Below, in pieces: positions 17,435 through 24,441 of a stretch of 33,307 nucleotides of DNA (its first letter is position 1; every line of letters starts with the position of its first letter). The stretch is taken from the NCBI GenBank assembly GCA_030538215.1, contig JAUNUM010000029.1, positions 1 through 33,307 on the forward strand, read 5' to 3'. The notes below the pieces were generated by a model, which saw nothing but the letters and a program-made list of their open reading frames with translations, did no database searches and was not told where the DNA came from. The position numbers were made by a program, and so were the translations under genes. The DNA comes from Bacteroidia bacterium (GTDB lineage: Bacteria > Bacteroidota > Bacteroidia > Bacteroidales > Dysgonomonadaceae).

Positions 17435-18031
17435 CAACCCTTTACAATAGCCCAGATAATAATATTTAGCATAGATAAGGCTATCATTATCAATATCACT
17501 TATGGGCAAAAGATGTTCATTTTTTATAATAATTGTATCATTACTAATTAATCGTGGTCTTTTTGTATCAAAATCCATAAATATTGTATCTGCATTTTTT
17601 CTCCATTGACCTGAGAACCATTCATTATATAATATTCCCGTTGAATTTATTTCGAATGAATGATCTTCTCTGAATTTAATATAAGATTGATTTTGAGTTC
17701 CTTCATAGCAGGCTTGAAACTCTATATCACTAAGTAGATTTTCAGAGTTGAAATTCCAAGGCCACAATAAAATATATGCTAATCCAGCTAACGCAAAGAG
17801 AGAGGGGAAAACTACTTGGAACGATAAGTTTCTTCGCTCTTTATATATTTGAAAAACTCCTTTTATGACAAAATAAATCAAAATAATAAAACATATAGCC
17901 ATTAAAATAAAAGCAAAAAAAGATAACCTTGTATATCTGTCTATATGATAGAAAAAGCTAGATATAAAACTATAAAGAGCTATTGATATGGCAATAATAA
18001 TTATTCTCTTTGTTGATTTTGAAATAGGCAT
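17429..18031 (-). CDS. Hypothetical three-TM membrane protein
   Basis: I do not recognise this 200-aa protein. Three hydrophobic helices are visible (about 10-28, 37-58 and 72-91). They are followed by a polar C-terminal half (about 95-200) with alternating strand-like segments such as SYIKFREDHSFEINSTG and GQWRKNADTIFMDFD, which resemble the small beta domains of lipocalin-like or META-type proteins. No catalytic motif is seen. The coding sequence is strikingly AT-rich compared with the FAD/Fe-S gene 40 bp downstream, which suggests a separate origin. The start at 18031 gives a normal positive N-terminus (MPISKSTKR). A strong terminator of the preceding gene lies just upstream, and no clear promoter box is visible. 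Confidence 0.75.
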   Translation of the reverse strand: MPISKSTKRIIIIAISIALYSFISSFFYHIDRYTRLSFFAFILMAICFIILIYFVIKGVFQIYKERRNLSFQVVFPSLFALAGLAYILLWPWNFNSENLLSDIEFQACYEGTQNQSYIKFREDHSFEINSTGILYNEWFSGQWRKNADTIFMDFDTKRPRLISNDTIIIKNEHLLPISDIDNDSLIYAKYYYLGYCKGLN

Positions 18032-18066
18032 TTTGATATATTAAATTGTAATTCTCTAATATAACC

Positions 18067-18111
18067 CAAAAAAACCATAATATTTTTCGGTTATATCCGA
18101 AAAATATTATG
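18067..18111 (-). terminator. Strong intrinsic terminator after the secreted amidohydrolase gene
   Basis: A perfect 15-bp stem joins CATAATATTTTTCGG (18076-18090) and its complement (18097-18111) around a 6-nt loop. On the minus strand it is followed by one G and then seven T (18074-18068). It lies about 90 bp after the amidohydrolase stop and 45 bp before the next gene. Confidence 0.85.
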
Positions 18112-18169
18112 ATTACGCTTTAAATATTTTTTTATTTCTCTCAAATCTCATTTTAGGATGGTGCTCTTT

Positions 18170-18207
18170 CTGCGAAAATCTGCGCTATCAATCCGCGTTT
18201 ATCAGCG
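18170..18207. repeat. Degenerate repeat with about 10-bp period
   Basis: The core C(T/C/A)GCG recurs at 18170, 18180, 18193 and 18203, separated by AT-rich 5- to 8-nt spacers. Three of the core positions are a multiple of 10 apart within each pair. The repeat straddles the stop codon (18202-18204) of the secreted amidohydrolase and encodes its last residue. Confidence 0.45.
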
Positions 18208-19416
18208 TGAAATATCTTCTTCCGCATAGAAATCGCCTACTTTCCTGTCCAGCGTATCGTAAAATACGCTGATCGAAAACGGGTCGGGTAGCTTCTTTCG
18301 CCACATTTCCAGTTTCTCTTCCGTGAGAAAGAAAACGTTTTTTTCCATTTGTTCTATGCGCTGCACGTATCCGGTGTTGTTTTTGTTGATAAGTTTCGTC
18401 ATTTTTAGGTAGTGGTAACCGTCGGAACGGCCGATGGGGTAGACACTCTTTTTCCATTCCAGCGCGTATGCGTTGAGTGGGCTATTTTTTATCATATCAT
18501 CGTATTGTACCAACAGCGGAAGATTCTCGCCACCACGAACCCAAAGCGGAATTGTTATGCAGGTCTCGGGAAAACCAACTTGTACCCAAATGGTATTCAT
18601 ATCGGGCGATTCGCCCTTTTTTACACCTTGGATAAGAATATTTGAAGCAGAACCGTGGCGAGTAATCATATCGTCGGATGAAATAAAATCGGTTTCATAA
18701 TTTCCTGCTTCATATTTTTTACGATAATCAATATCAAATACCGGATGATAGAAGCATCGTGAAAAATCCTGAATGATGGTTTGATAGTTGAGTTTACCTT
18801 TTTCGCTTGCTTCCGCGAATATTTTTTCGGCTGTCTGACGGCGGATAAAACCATAGCCCACGTCGGGAGTTCCCGTTTCGGAATAATTGGTGCGAAGCAC
18901 GTAACCGTTTGGGTTAGTATTCGCATCGAATTTTGTCCACGTGTGGTTGTTTACTTCATAAAAAGCGGCTCCGCCGTTGGTGTCAATTACGCCAAAATGT
19001 GCTGCCAATCCCATTGGGCGCGGATGTGTGTTGAGCAATTTTTCAAAATCGGCAAGCGATGCGCAGATTTGCAGAGCAAGTTTCATGAAAACACCTTCTT
19101 GATCTTTGAGCGAAGCCGTGTCGTTTTGGTTAACGTTGAACGATGCACTGTTCATAATAGCAAATCCCGCGCTATTGGAACCTCCCCACACATTTTTACC
19201 TTCGATATCTTTGGAATTTACTAACCCGATATAGCTGTACTTTCCATCATTGAAATAGCGCATACTATTTTCCAAATCATCGGTATCGCGCAATTTCCAG
19301 ATCATACTTCGCCCGTCGGGCGTGGCTTTTCCCGAGATTACAGCAGTAGTGCAAGAAATTGACTTTTCGGAAAAAACAAAAAACGTTAATAAAAGAATAA
19401 TGGCTAACTTTTTCAT
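18202..19416 (-). CDS. Secreted Ntn-type linear-amide hydrolase (choloylglycine hydrolase/penicillin-acylase-like)
   Basis: A 404-aa exported protein resembling N-terminal-nucleophile amidohydrolases of the bile-salt hydrolase/penicillin V acylase/C45-C69 group. These cleave linear amide bonds after cleavage exposes a catalytic Cys. The signal peptide (1-21) ends immediately before C22, so signal peptidase could directly free the nucleophile. Candidate partners are R36 or R43 and D44 to D46 in GRSMIWKLRDTDD, N81 in GGSNSAGFAIMN, and N177 in VLRTNYSE, matching the order of active-site residues in the group. The substrate (acyl amino acid, dipeptide or bile salt) is unknown. A TATCTTTA sequence (19433-19440), one base off the -7 consensus, precedes the start. 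A strong terminator follows. SISC before the Cys is a poor lipobox, so I favour a soluble periplasmic or exported enzyme. Confidence 0.75.
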   Translation of the reverse strand: MKKLAIILLLTFFVFSEKSISCTTAVISGKATPDGRSMIWKLRDTDDLENSMRYFNDGKYSYIGLVNSKDIEGKNVWGGSNSAGFAIMNSASFNVNQNDTASLKDQEGVFMKLALQICASLADFEKLLNTHPRPMGLAAHFGVIDTNGGAAFYEVNNHTWTKFDANTNPNGYVLRTNYSETGTPDVGYGFIRRQTAEKIFAEASEKGKLNYQTIIQDFSRCFYHPVFDIDYRKKYEAGNYETDFISSDDMITRHGSASNILIQGVKKGESPDMNTIWVQVGFPETCITIPLWVRGGENLPLLVQYDDMIKNSPLNAYALEWKKSVYPIGRSDGYHYLKMTKLINKNNTGYVQRIEQMEKNVFFLTEEKLEMWRKKLPDPFSISVFYDTLDRKVGDFYAEEDISR

Positions 19417-19473
19417 TTGATTTATTTTTTTGTAAAGATAACGGATAAAAACAGATCATAATAAAAATAGGCG

Positions 19474-19503
19474 CAAAAAAAGCTGTCTTTTGTTACAGCT
19501 TTT
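19474..19503 (-). terminator. Intrinsic terminator after the winged-helix gene
   Basis: A 9-bp stem, AAAAGCTGT (19478-19486) with ACAGCTTTT (19495-19503), encloses an 8-nt loop. On the minus strand the stem continues into a run of seven T (reaching 19475). It begins 27 bp past the winged-helix stop. Confidence 0.8.
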
Positions 19504-19529
19504 GTCTTGAATCTCTATTTAAGTGCTGA

Positions 19530-19727
19530 TTATATCAACGAAACAAACAACTCTTTTTCTTTCTGAACAAGAGAGATTTTTCCTTCTCTGGCCAACCAGC
19601 CAAGAGCTGCATACAGGTCTTTGTCGGTTAATTTTGAAGATTTTTTCAAATCCTTTATGTTTTGGGTTCCGGATTTGTCCAACAATGTCCAAACTTTACC
19701 GGCGTTGGTTCCAATTTTCTCTATCAT
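19530..19727 (-). CDS. Small winged helix-turn-helix protein (DUF2582-like)
   Basis: A 65-aa protein consisting only of a winged-helix fold, matching the DUF2582-type small proteins of Bacteroidota. Helices are visible in GKVWTLLDKSG, NIKDLKKSSK and DKDLYAALGWLAREGK, and the wing in KISLVQKEKELFVSL. No function has been firmly assigned to the family; DNA binding is plausible from the fold but the acidic and basic residues are balanced. It is monocistronic, with its own TTTG-N22-TACTTTTG promoter upstream and an intrinsic terminator downstream. The length is typical, so it is not a fragment. Confidence 0.85.
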   Translation of the reverse strand: MIEKIGTNAGKVWTLLDKSGTQNIKDLKKSSKLTDKDLYAALGWLAREGKISLVQKEKELFVSLI

Positions 19728-19757
19728 TTTCTAAGTTTTAAATTAATGTGAATTCTA

Positions 19758-19791
19758 CAAAAGTAATTAAATTATTTGTTAATATTGCAAA
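19758..19791 (-). promoter_or_regulatory. Promoter of the winged-helix gene
   Basis: The minus strand carries TTTG (19791-19788), a 22-bp spacer and TACTTTTG (19765-19758), 31 bp before the start codon. Both boxes match the Bacteroidota primary sigma consensus, with a slightly long spacer. Confidence 0.5.
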
Positions 19792-19856
19792 AAGGTTGAT
19801 TAAGTGCCTGATCGATATGCTTTTCAAAAACTTGAAGTGCTTTTAATCTTTTGCTG

Positions 19857-20441
19857 CTACGGGTTTGAAATAGCTTGTAGAATTTGTGAAATCTGCTCCA
19901 AGAGGGAGTGATTTCCATCGTTATGAATAACAAAATCGGCTAATTTTATTTTTTCTTCGTCGCTCATCTGTTTGTTGGCACGCGCCGTTATCTGTTCTTT
20001 TGTTAAATTATCTCTTTTTATGGCTCGTTCGATACGCATTTCTAACGGAGCTAAAACAACAATGGTTTTATCCAGCATGGATTGAAATCCGGCTTCGAAC
20101 AGCACAGCCGCATCTATAGCGATAATAGAATAATGTTTCCGCTGATTTGTCCATTTTTCGAAATGCTTTGCAAGTTCGGTATGAATGATGGAGTTTGCCG
20201 CGCGAAGATTTTCTTCGTTATTAAAAATAAAGTGTGCCAACTTTTGCCGATCGAGCTTGTTGTTTCGGTATAACTCCGAGCCGAAGGCTGAGATAAGCTT
20301 TTTGCGGATTATGGGAGAGGTGTCGTTTAGATTTTTGGCCTCAAGATCGGCATCATAAACGGGAATGTTGTGAAGACGAAGTATTTCGCAAACGACAGAT
20401 TTCCCACTTCCGATTCCTCCTGTAACGCCTAATTTTATCAT
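19857..20441 (-). CDS. coaE: Dephospho-CoA kinase
   Basis: This enzyme (194 aa) phosphorylates dephospho-CoA on the ribose 3'-hydroxyl, the last step of coenzyme A synthesis. The Walker A loop is G8-G-I-G-S-G-K-S15 at the N-terminus. The typical YDADLEAKNL, AAVLFEAGFQSMLD and RAIKRDNLTKEQITAR (lid) segments follow in order. Length is normal. It starts 2 bp after the ybbR stop, as last gene of nusB-yajC-ybbR-coaE. The other terminal CoA enzyme, CoaD, is encoded about 6 kb away on the opposite strand. Confidence 0.97.
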   Translation of the reverse strand: MIKLGVTGGIGSGKSVVCEILRLHNIPVYDADLEAKNLNDTSPIIRKKLISAFGSELYRNNKLDRQKLAHFIFNNEENLRAANSIIHTELAKHFEKWTNQRKHYSIIAIDAAVLFEAGFQSMLDKTIVVLAPLEMRIERAIKRDNLTKEQITARANKQMSDEEKIKLADFVIHNDGNHSLLEQISQILQAISNP

Positions 20442-20443
20442 TA

Positions 20444-21427
20444 TTATCTGCTTTCTAGAAGAAACTCAACCGAAGAGGGCGACAACTTAGTGTTGCGTAT
20501 AGCTGAAGGATTTTCGGATAACTCCAGATCGACACGGCCATTCTCGTTCTTAAAGAATTTTCTGTAATCCAGTTCAACTTTGAAGTCTTCGGGAATAATT
20601 TTTTTGTATTCTTCCAGTGTTACAGAAAATGAAACTTCTGTTTGCGATGGGAAAAATTTCACATCAATATTGTCCGGAACATTTCTTACCGTAATGGGAA
20701 CTTCGAATTTTCTTTCCGTGTATTCCAAAACAGAAATGTATATTTCTACCTCATCGGGTATGAACTTAATACCGCTCACAGGCATAATTTTTACCTTTAG
20801 TTGCGATGTCGCTTTCAGGTTGTTGAACAAAGTGTATTCGGTTACAGCAGTAGAGATTTCCGCCAACTGGCTTTGGGAGCCGTAGGCTGTTACAGTTTTG
20901 GGTAAGAAAGTAGCGCTATCGGTTACTAAATTATTGCGACTGGTGGATATCACACCATCAAAAACCACCTTTAGTTCTTTCTTTTGCAGTTTTGAAGTAG
21001 CCAACGATATATTTATGGGATAATACGCTTTGAGATTAGTGCTTTGCGACAATTGCGCTCGTATTAACTGTGTTAGCTCGGTTCCTTGCAGATTATTAAT
21101 TCGATCTTCCTTATATTTAGCAATATCAATTTCAATGGAATCTTTCAGAGTAAAAGTGTATCGAAATATTTCCGAACCTTTGTCGGCAAGGCGTATTTCA
21201 ATATCATTGGGCAATGAGGTATTGAAGACCACATCATCAGGAATGTTTGTGTATCTCAGCGGTATTTTGTAGGTGGCTTCAATATCGCGCTGGAAAAACA
21301 ACATCAACCAAAAAATAAAGGCCAATATGAAGAATCCGAAAAAAAGCAGAATATTTTTCCAATTTAAATTAGAAAAAAATGATCTTATTTTCGGAATCCA
21401 TTTATCTTTGGTTGATGCGAAATCCAT
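20444..21427 (-). CDS. ybbR: YbbR-like domain protein, membrane anchored
   Basis: A 327-aa protein with a single N-terminal transmembrane helix (about 25-46, LLFFGFFILAFIFWLMLFF) and extracytoplasmic YbbR-type beta repeats. Examples are IPLRYTNIPDDVVFNTSLP near the N-terminus, and PVSGIKFIPDEVEIYISV followed by VPITVRNVPDNIDVKFFP further on. In Firmicutes the YbbR protein CdaR regulates the cyclic-di-AMP synthase CdaA; no cdaA gene is present here, so that role cannot be assumed. It is between yajC and coaE in the operon, 18 bp after yajC. Confidence 0.88.
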   Translation of the reverse strand: MDFASTKDKWIPKIRSFFSNLNWKNILLFFGFFILAFIFWLMLFFQRDIEATYKIPLRYTNIPDDVVFNTSLPNDIEIRLADKGSEIFRYTFTLKDSIEIDIAKYKEDRINNLQGTELTQLIRAQLSQSTNLKAYYPINISLATSKLQKKELKVVFDGVISTSRNNLVTDSATFLPKTVTAYGSQSQLAEISTAVTEYTLFNNLKATSQLKVKIMPVSGIKFIPDEVEIYISVLEYTERKFEVPITVRNVPDNIDVKFFPSQTEVSFSVTLEEYKKIIPEDFKVELDYRKFFKNENGRVDLELSENPSAIRNTKLSPSSVEFLLESR

Positions 21428-21445
21428 ATTTGAAGAAATTGTTTC

Positions 21446-21748
21446 TTAGGTTGTAGCTACGTCGTTGGCAGATGCGAAAACTGATGTTTTTTCGAATTTC
21501 AACTTCACTCCATCGGCAACTTCTACCAAAACCCAAGTTTCGCCAATTTCTTTTATGCGTCCGTGAATGCCGCCGGCTGTAACTACTTTGTCGCCAACTT
21601 TCATGGCTTCGCGAGCTTTTTGCACATCCTTTTGTTTTTTCTGTTGCGGACGAATCATAAAGAAGTAAAATACGGCAATAATAGCCACCATCATCAATAA
21701 TGATGTTCCCATTCCTCCGCCGGGAGCGCTTTGTAATAAAATATCCAT
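21446..21748 (-). CDS. yajC: Preprotein translocase accessory subunit YajC
   Basis: A 100-aa inner-membrane protein that associates with SecDF and SecYEG. One transmembrane helix lies at about 14-32 (GTSLLMMVAIIAVFYFFMI). It is followed by the diagnostic RPQQKKQKDVQK motif and the cytoplasmic beta domain VGDKVVTAGGIHGRI. Length is typical. It lies 27 bp downstream of nusB and 18 bp upstream of ybbR, so it is operonic. Confidence 0.96.
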   Translation of the reverse strand: MDILLQSAPGGGMGTSLLMMVAIIAVFYFFMIRPQQKKQKDVQKAREAMKVGDKVVTAGGIHGRIKEIGETWVLVEVADGVKLKFEKTSVFASANDVATT

Positions 21749-21775
21749 AAAAATAATGTTTTAAAGTGTTTGAAA

Positions 21776-22702
21776 TTAATTTTTAAAAATAATATTATTT
21801 TTTCTAAGATCGGCAACAATTGCATCTAAAATTCCATTAACAAATGTGCCGCTCTTGGGGGTACTGTACGATTTTGCAATTTCGATATACTCATTTAATG
21901 ACACGCTGGTTGGAATTGTGTCAAATGTATGTATTTCTGCCAGAGCAATTTGCATGATAACCATATCCATAAAAGCGATACGATCGAAATCCCATTTTTC
22001 GGTATGATTTTCAATTAATTGACGATATTTTTGTGCGTTTAAAATGGTGTCATGAAGCAATTTTAATGCAAACTGACGATCTTCCTCGTCTTTAAACATT
22101 GGCAGTAAACGTTGATTTTCTCCTGCTTCTTCCGAATATTGCTTAATGGTTTTCATCACGAAGGTTTGAACAATTTCAATATCATCGTTCCAAAAAATAC
22201 TTTCGTCTTCTAAAATTTCATCCAACTTCTCGTTGTTATAAATAAACTGTTTGAAAGCTTTTCGCCAAAATTCTCTATCGTCGTCGTATTCTATTTTTTT
22301 TTCGTTAGAATATTCCGTATAAATATCGGATACGAGAATTTCGTCGAGCAAATTTTTTACAAATGTATCGTGTTCGTTCCACGACATTGGGCGCTCATTC
22401 AGGTATTTATTGAACTGGTGATTTTGCGAAAGTTGTTGAATAAACTTATTGTCGATTAATCGGGTATTGGGATTTAAATCTTCATCCGTGGGAAGATATT
22501 TATTGCGTTTTGCCTCTACGCGTGCGTCATAAACTTTTGTAAGTTCAACCATTAGCAGGAGTAGGTAATAATAAAGATCGTAGGATTTTTGTAATCCGAA
22601 TAAAAGTTCTTTCTCAGCTGTACGTAAATCTTTATTCGTATTCTGATACCAAGAGTAAACTATCTGTACAATTCTTGTACGAATTAAAATTCGATTAATC
22701 AT
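21776..22702 (-). CDS. nusB: Transcription antitermination factor NusB, long Bacteroidota form
   Basis: NusB binds the boxA element of rRNA leader transcripts with NusE to prevent termination. At 308 aa this protein is about twice the length of E. coli NusB. The first helix matches NusB (ILIRTRIVQIVYSWYQ, 5-20). The rest of the NusB core lies at about 205-305 (DRIAFMDMVIMQIALAEI, PTSVSLNEYIEIAKSYS, FVNGILDAI). The charged helical segment from about 25 to 200 is extra, as is usual for Bacteroidota homologues. It is first gene of the nusB-yajC-ybbR-coaE operon, with a good promoter upstream. Confidence 0.93.
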   Translation of the reverse strand: MINRILIRTRIVQIVYSWYQNTNKDLRTAEKELLFGLQKSYDLYYYLLLLMVELTKVYDARVEAKRNKYLPTDEDLNPNTRLIDNKFIQQLSQNHQFNKYLNERPMSWNEHDTFVKNLLDEILVSDIYTEYSNEKKIEYDDDREFWRKAFKQFIYNNEKLDEILEDESIFWNDDIEIVQTFVMKTIKQYSEEAGENQRLLPMFKDEEDRQFALKLLHDTILNAQKYRQLIENHTEKWDFDRIAFMDMVIMQIALAEIHTFDTIPTSVSLNEYIEIAKSYSTPKSGTFVNGILDAIVADLRKNNIIFKN

Positions 22703-22727
22703 TGTTTAAATGAGCATTTTAAGAATG

Positions 22728-22757
22728 CAAAATTAGCTAATTTTTTGGATATGCAAA
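22728..22757 (-). promoter_or_regulatory. Promoter of the nusB operon
   Basis: The minus strand carries TTTG (22757-22754), an 18-bp spacer and TAATTTTG (22735-22728), 25 bp upstream of the nusB start codon. Both boxes fit the consensus; the spacer is about one base short of the usual range. Confidence 0.55.
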
Positions 22758-23034
22758 CAGAAAACCTGTTTTAAACAGACTTTGAGGCTCACTCTGAGAA
22801 ATAAGTTCTTAAAATTTTTAGATTTTTCTCGTCTTGTGATTTTAATGATAATGATTTGGTAATGAGTGGTTAGCGGAGTTCTTTTTTAGTGAATTTAGAG
22901 GTGAAGTATAGATGTTTGCCTTCTTAAGACAAACTTATTTTCAGAGTTTTTTAATTTTTAGAAATTTTGCAATTCGTTTTCAATAGCGACATATAGAGGA
23001 GTTAGAGCGATATTTTGTTTTTTCTGAAACGATG

Positions 23035-23066
23035 TTTCAAACATTCTCTAAAAATCATTATCTTTG
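23035..23066 (+). promoter_or_regulatory. Promoter of the GNAT-like gene
   Basis: TTTC (23035-23038), a 20-bp spacer and TATCTTTG (23059-23066). The -7 box is exact and the -33 box is one base off TTTG. The -33 box overlaps the right arm of the palindrome TGAAAC-GAT-GTTTCA, a possible operator. The leader would be about 60 nt. Confidence 0.55.
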
Positions 23067-23131
23067 CCCTTTATAGTATTTTGTGAAAATAAAAAACGTC
23101 ATTAATAAATATACGCGAAAATTATAGAAGT

Positions 23132-24265
23132 ATGTCAGTAGAAATCAGACAAGTAAGGGATAAAGACACGTTGAAACAGTTTGTTCAGTTTGTTATCGAC
23201 CTATATGAAGGGAACGAATTTTTTGTTCCGCCGCTCGTGTACGACGAAGTAGCCACATTGAGCCGAGATAAAAATCCTGCATTCGAACATTGCGAAGCTG
23301 CTTATTTTTTAGCCTATCGTGAAGAAAAAATTGTGGGCAGAATAGCGGTCATTATCAATCATAAAGCAAATAATGTTTGGAACGAAAAGAACGCCCGATT
23401 TGGTTTTGTCGATTTTATTGACGATAATGAAGTGGTTGATGCACTATTTGGCGAAATTGAAGATTGGGCTCGTTTTCGCGGGATGGAAAAAATGCATGGT
23501 CCACTGGGTTTTACCGATTTTGATAGCGAAGGCTTACTTGTTGATGGTTTTGATCAGATGAGCACCATGCAAACCATTTATAATCATCCCTATTATGTCG
23601 ATCAAATCGAGAGATTGGGGTACGAAAAAGATCAGGATTGGTTTGAGTTTTTAATCACAATTCCTAAAGAAATTCCGGATCGGTTTTTGCGTGTTGCCGA
23701 AATAGTGAAAAAGCGTTTCCGGCTGAATGTGGTAAAATTTGAAAGTAAAAAAGATGTTTGGCCTTACGCACATGAAATATTTGAGTTGCTAAATCGCTCC
23801 TACAAAGATTTATACGGTTTTGTTCCGTTGTCGAAAGAACAGATTGATTACTACGTGAATATGTATATTCCTATGCTGCGTTTGAATTTCTTATCGCTCG
23901 TGTTGCGTGAAGAAGACAACAAACTTGTAGGTGTGGGAATCGGATTGCCAAGTTTGGCTCGTGCATTGCAGAGATCGAGCGGAAAATTTCTTCCTACCGG
24001 ATGGTATCATTTGTATCGGGCATTGAAAGGGAACGACAATAAAATACTCGACTTGTTGCTTATCGGAGTGGATCCCGAATATCAAGGAAAAGGAGTTAAT
24101 TCGCTTATATTTAGTCAATTTATACCCGAAGCGGTAAAGTTGGGTTTTGAATACGCTGAAAGCAATCCCGAGTTGGAAGTCAACAATAAAGTACAATCTA
24201 TGTGGAACGATTTGGATGCAGTGCATCATAAAACACGTCGGGCGTTTATAAAAGAATTGAAGTAA
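23132..24265 (+). CDS. GNAT-like acyltransferase protein of unknown substrate
   Basis: A 377-aa cytoplasmic protein with the look of the tandem GNAT-like proteins common in Bacteroidota. The N-terminal half has YFLAYREEKIVGRIAVIINHKAN (55-77). The C-terminal half has ILDLLLIGVDPEYQGKGVNSL, in which the Q/RxGxG/A-type acetyl-CoA loop appears as YQGKGV. A central segment carries HGPLGFTDFDSEGLLVDGF. The substrate cannot be inferred. The start at 23132 is supported by an upstream promoter and by the normal MSVEIRQVRD N-terminus. The gene is followed by repeat-bearing DNA rather than a terminator, so it may be read into parE. Confidence 0.75.
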   Translation: MSVEIRQVRDKDTLKQFVQFVIDLYEGNEFFVPPLVYDEVATLSRDKNPAFEHCEAAYFLAYREEKIVGRIAVIINHKANNVWNEKNARFGFVDFIDDNEVVDALFGEIEDWARFRGMEKMHGPLGFTDFDSEGLLVDGFDQMSTMQTIYNHPYYVDQIERLGYEKDQDWFEFLITIPKEIPDRFLRVAEIVKKRFRLNVVKFESKKDVWPYAHEIFELLNRSYKDLYGFVPLSKEQIDYYVNMYIPMLRLNFLSLVLREEDNKLVGVGIGLPSLARALQRSSGKFLPTGWYHLYRALKGNDNKILDLLLIGVDPEYQGKGVNSLIFSQFIPEAVKLGFEYAESNPELEVNNKVQSMWNDLDAVHHKTRRAFIKELK

Positions 24266-24269
24266 AACG

Positions 24270-24304
24270 GCTGTTAGCCTCTGGCAATTAGCAATTGGCA
24301 AAAA
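24270..24304. repeat. Degenerate tandem 7-mer repeat (GCAATTA type)
   Basis: Five consecutive 7-base registers begin at 24270. Registers three and four are GCAATTA and GCAATTG, and each register begins with G and C. The block starts 4 bp after the GNAT-like stop. Part of it is an inverted match to 24385-24398 (for example TTAGCAATTGGC against GCCAACTGCTAA, one mismatch). Confidence 0.5.
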
Positions 24305-24384
24305 ATGAACGATTGAAAAGATATCGTGAAATATAAATAAAAATATTTAGTTTTTTGCTGCTTACGACATCGGTTTCGCGCAAA

Positions 24385-24419
24385 GCCAACTGCTAACAGC
24401 TAATAGTCAAAAGCTAAAT
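24385..24419. repeat. Degenerate tandem 7-mer repeat (GCTAACA type)
   Basis: Five consecutive 7-base registers begin at 24385. Registers two and three are GCTAACA and GCTAATA, and the fifth is GCTAAAT. The block ends just before the parE ribosome-binding site. It is in inverted orientation to the block at 24270-24304 about 80 bp upstream. Confidence 0.5.
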
Positions 24420-24441
24420 AATATAAGGAGAAAGACAAAAA

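Larger units (their letters stand above)
22703..23131. other. Divergent promoter region between nusB and the GNAT-like gene
   Basis: This 429-bp gene-free stretch separates the minus-strand and plus-strand halves of the window. It holds a promoter for each side. I see no RNA gene in it. Small palindromes are CTGTTT-T-AAACAG near 22768-22780 and TGAAAC-GAT-GTTTCA at 23025-23039. About 240 bp in the middle show nothing recognisable. Confidence 0.5.

Noticed and set aside
18350-18375. Possible third REP-like hairpin (TGCGCTGCACG)
   Set aside because: Inside the amidohydrolase coding sequence, lacks the second stem arm and the GCTACAAA segment; taken as chance.
22703-23131. tRNA or small RNA gene in the divergent region
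   Set aside because: No cloverleaf-like arms or CCA end were found; only promoters and short palindromes.
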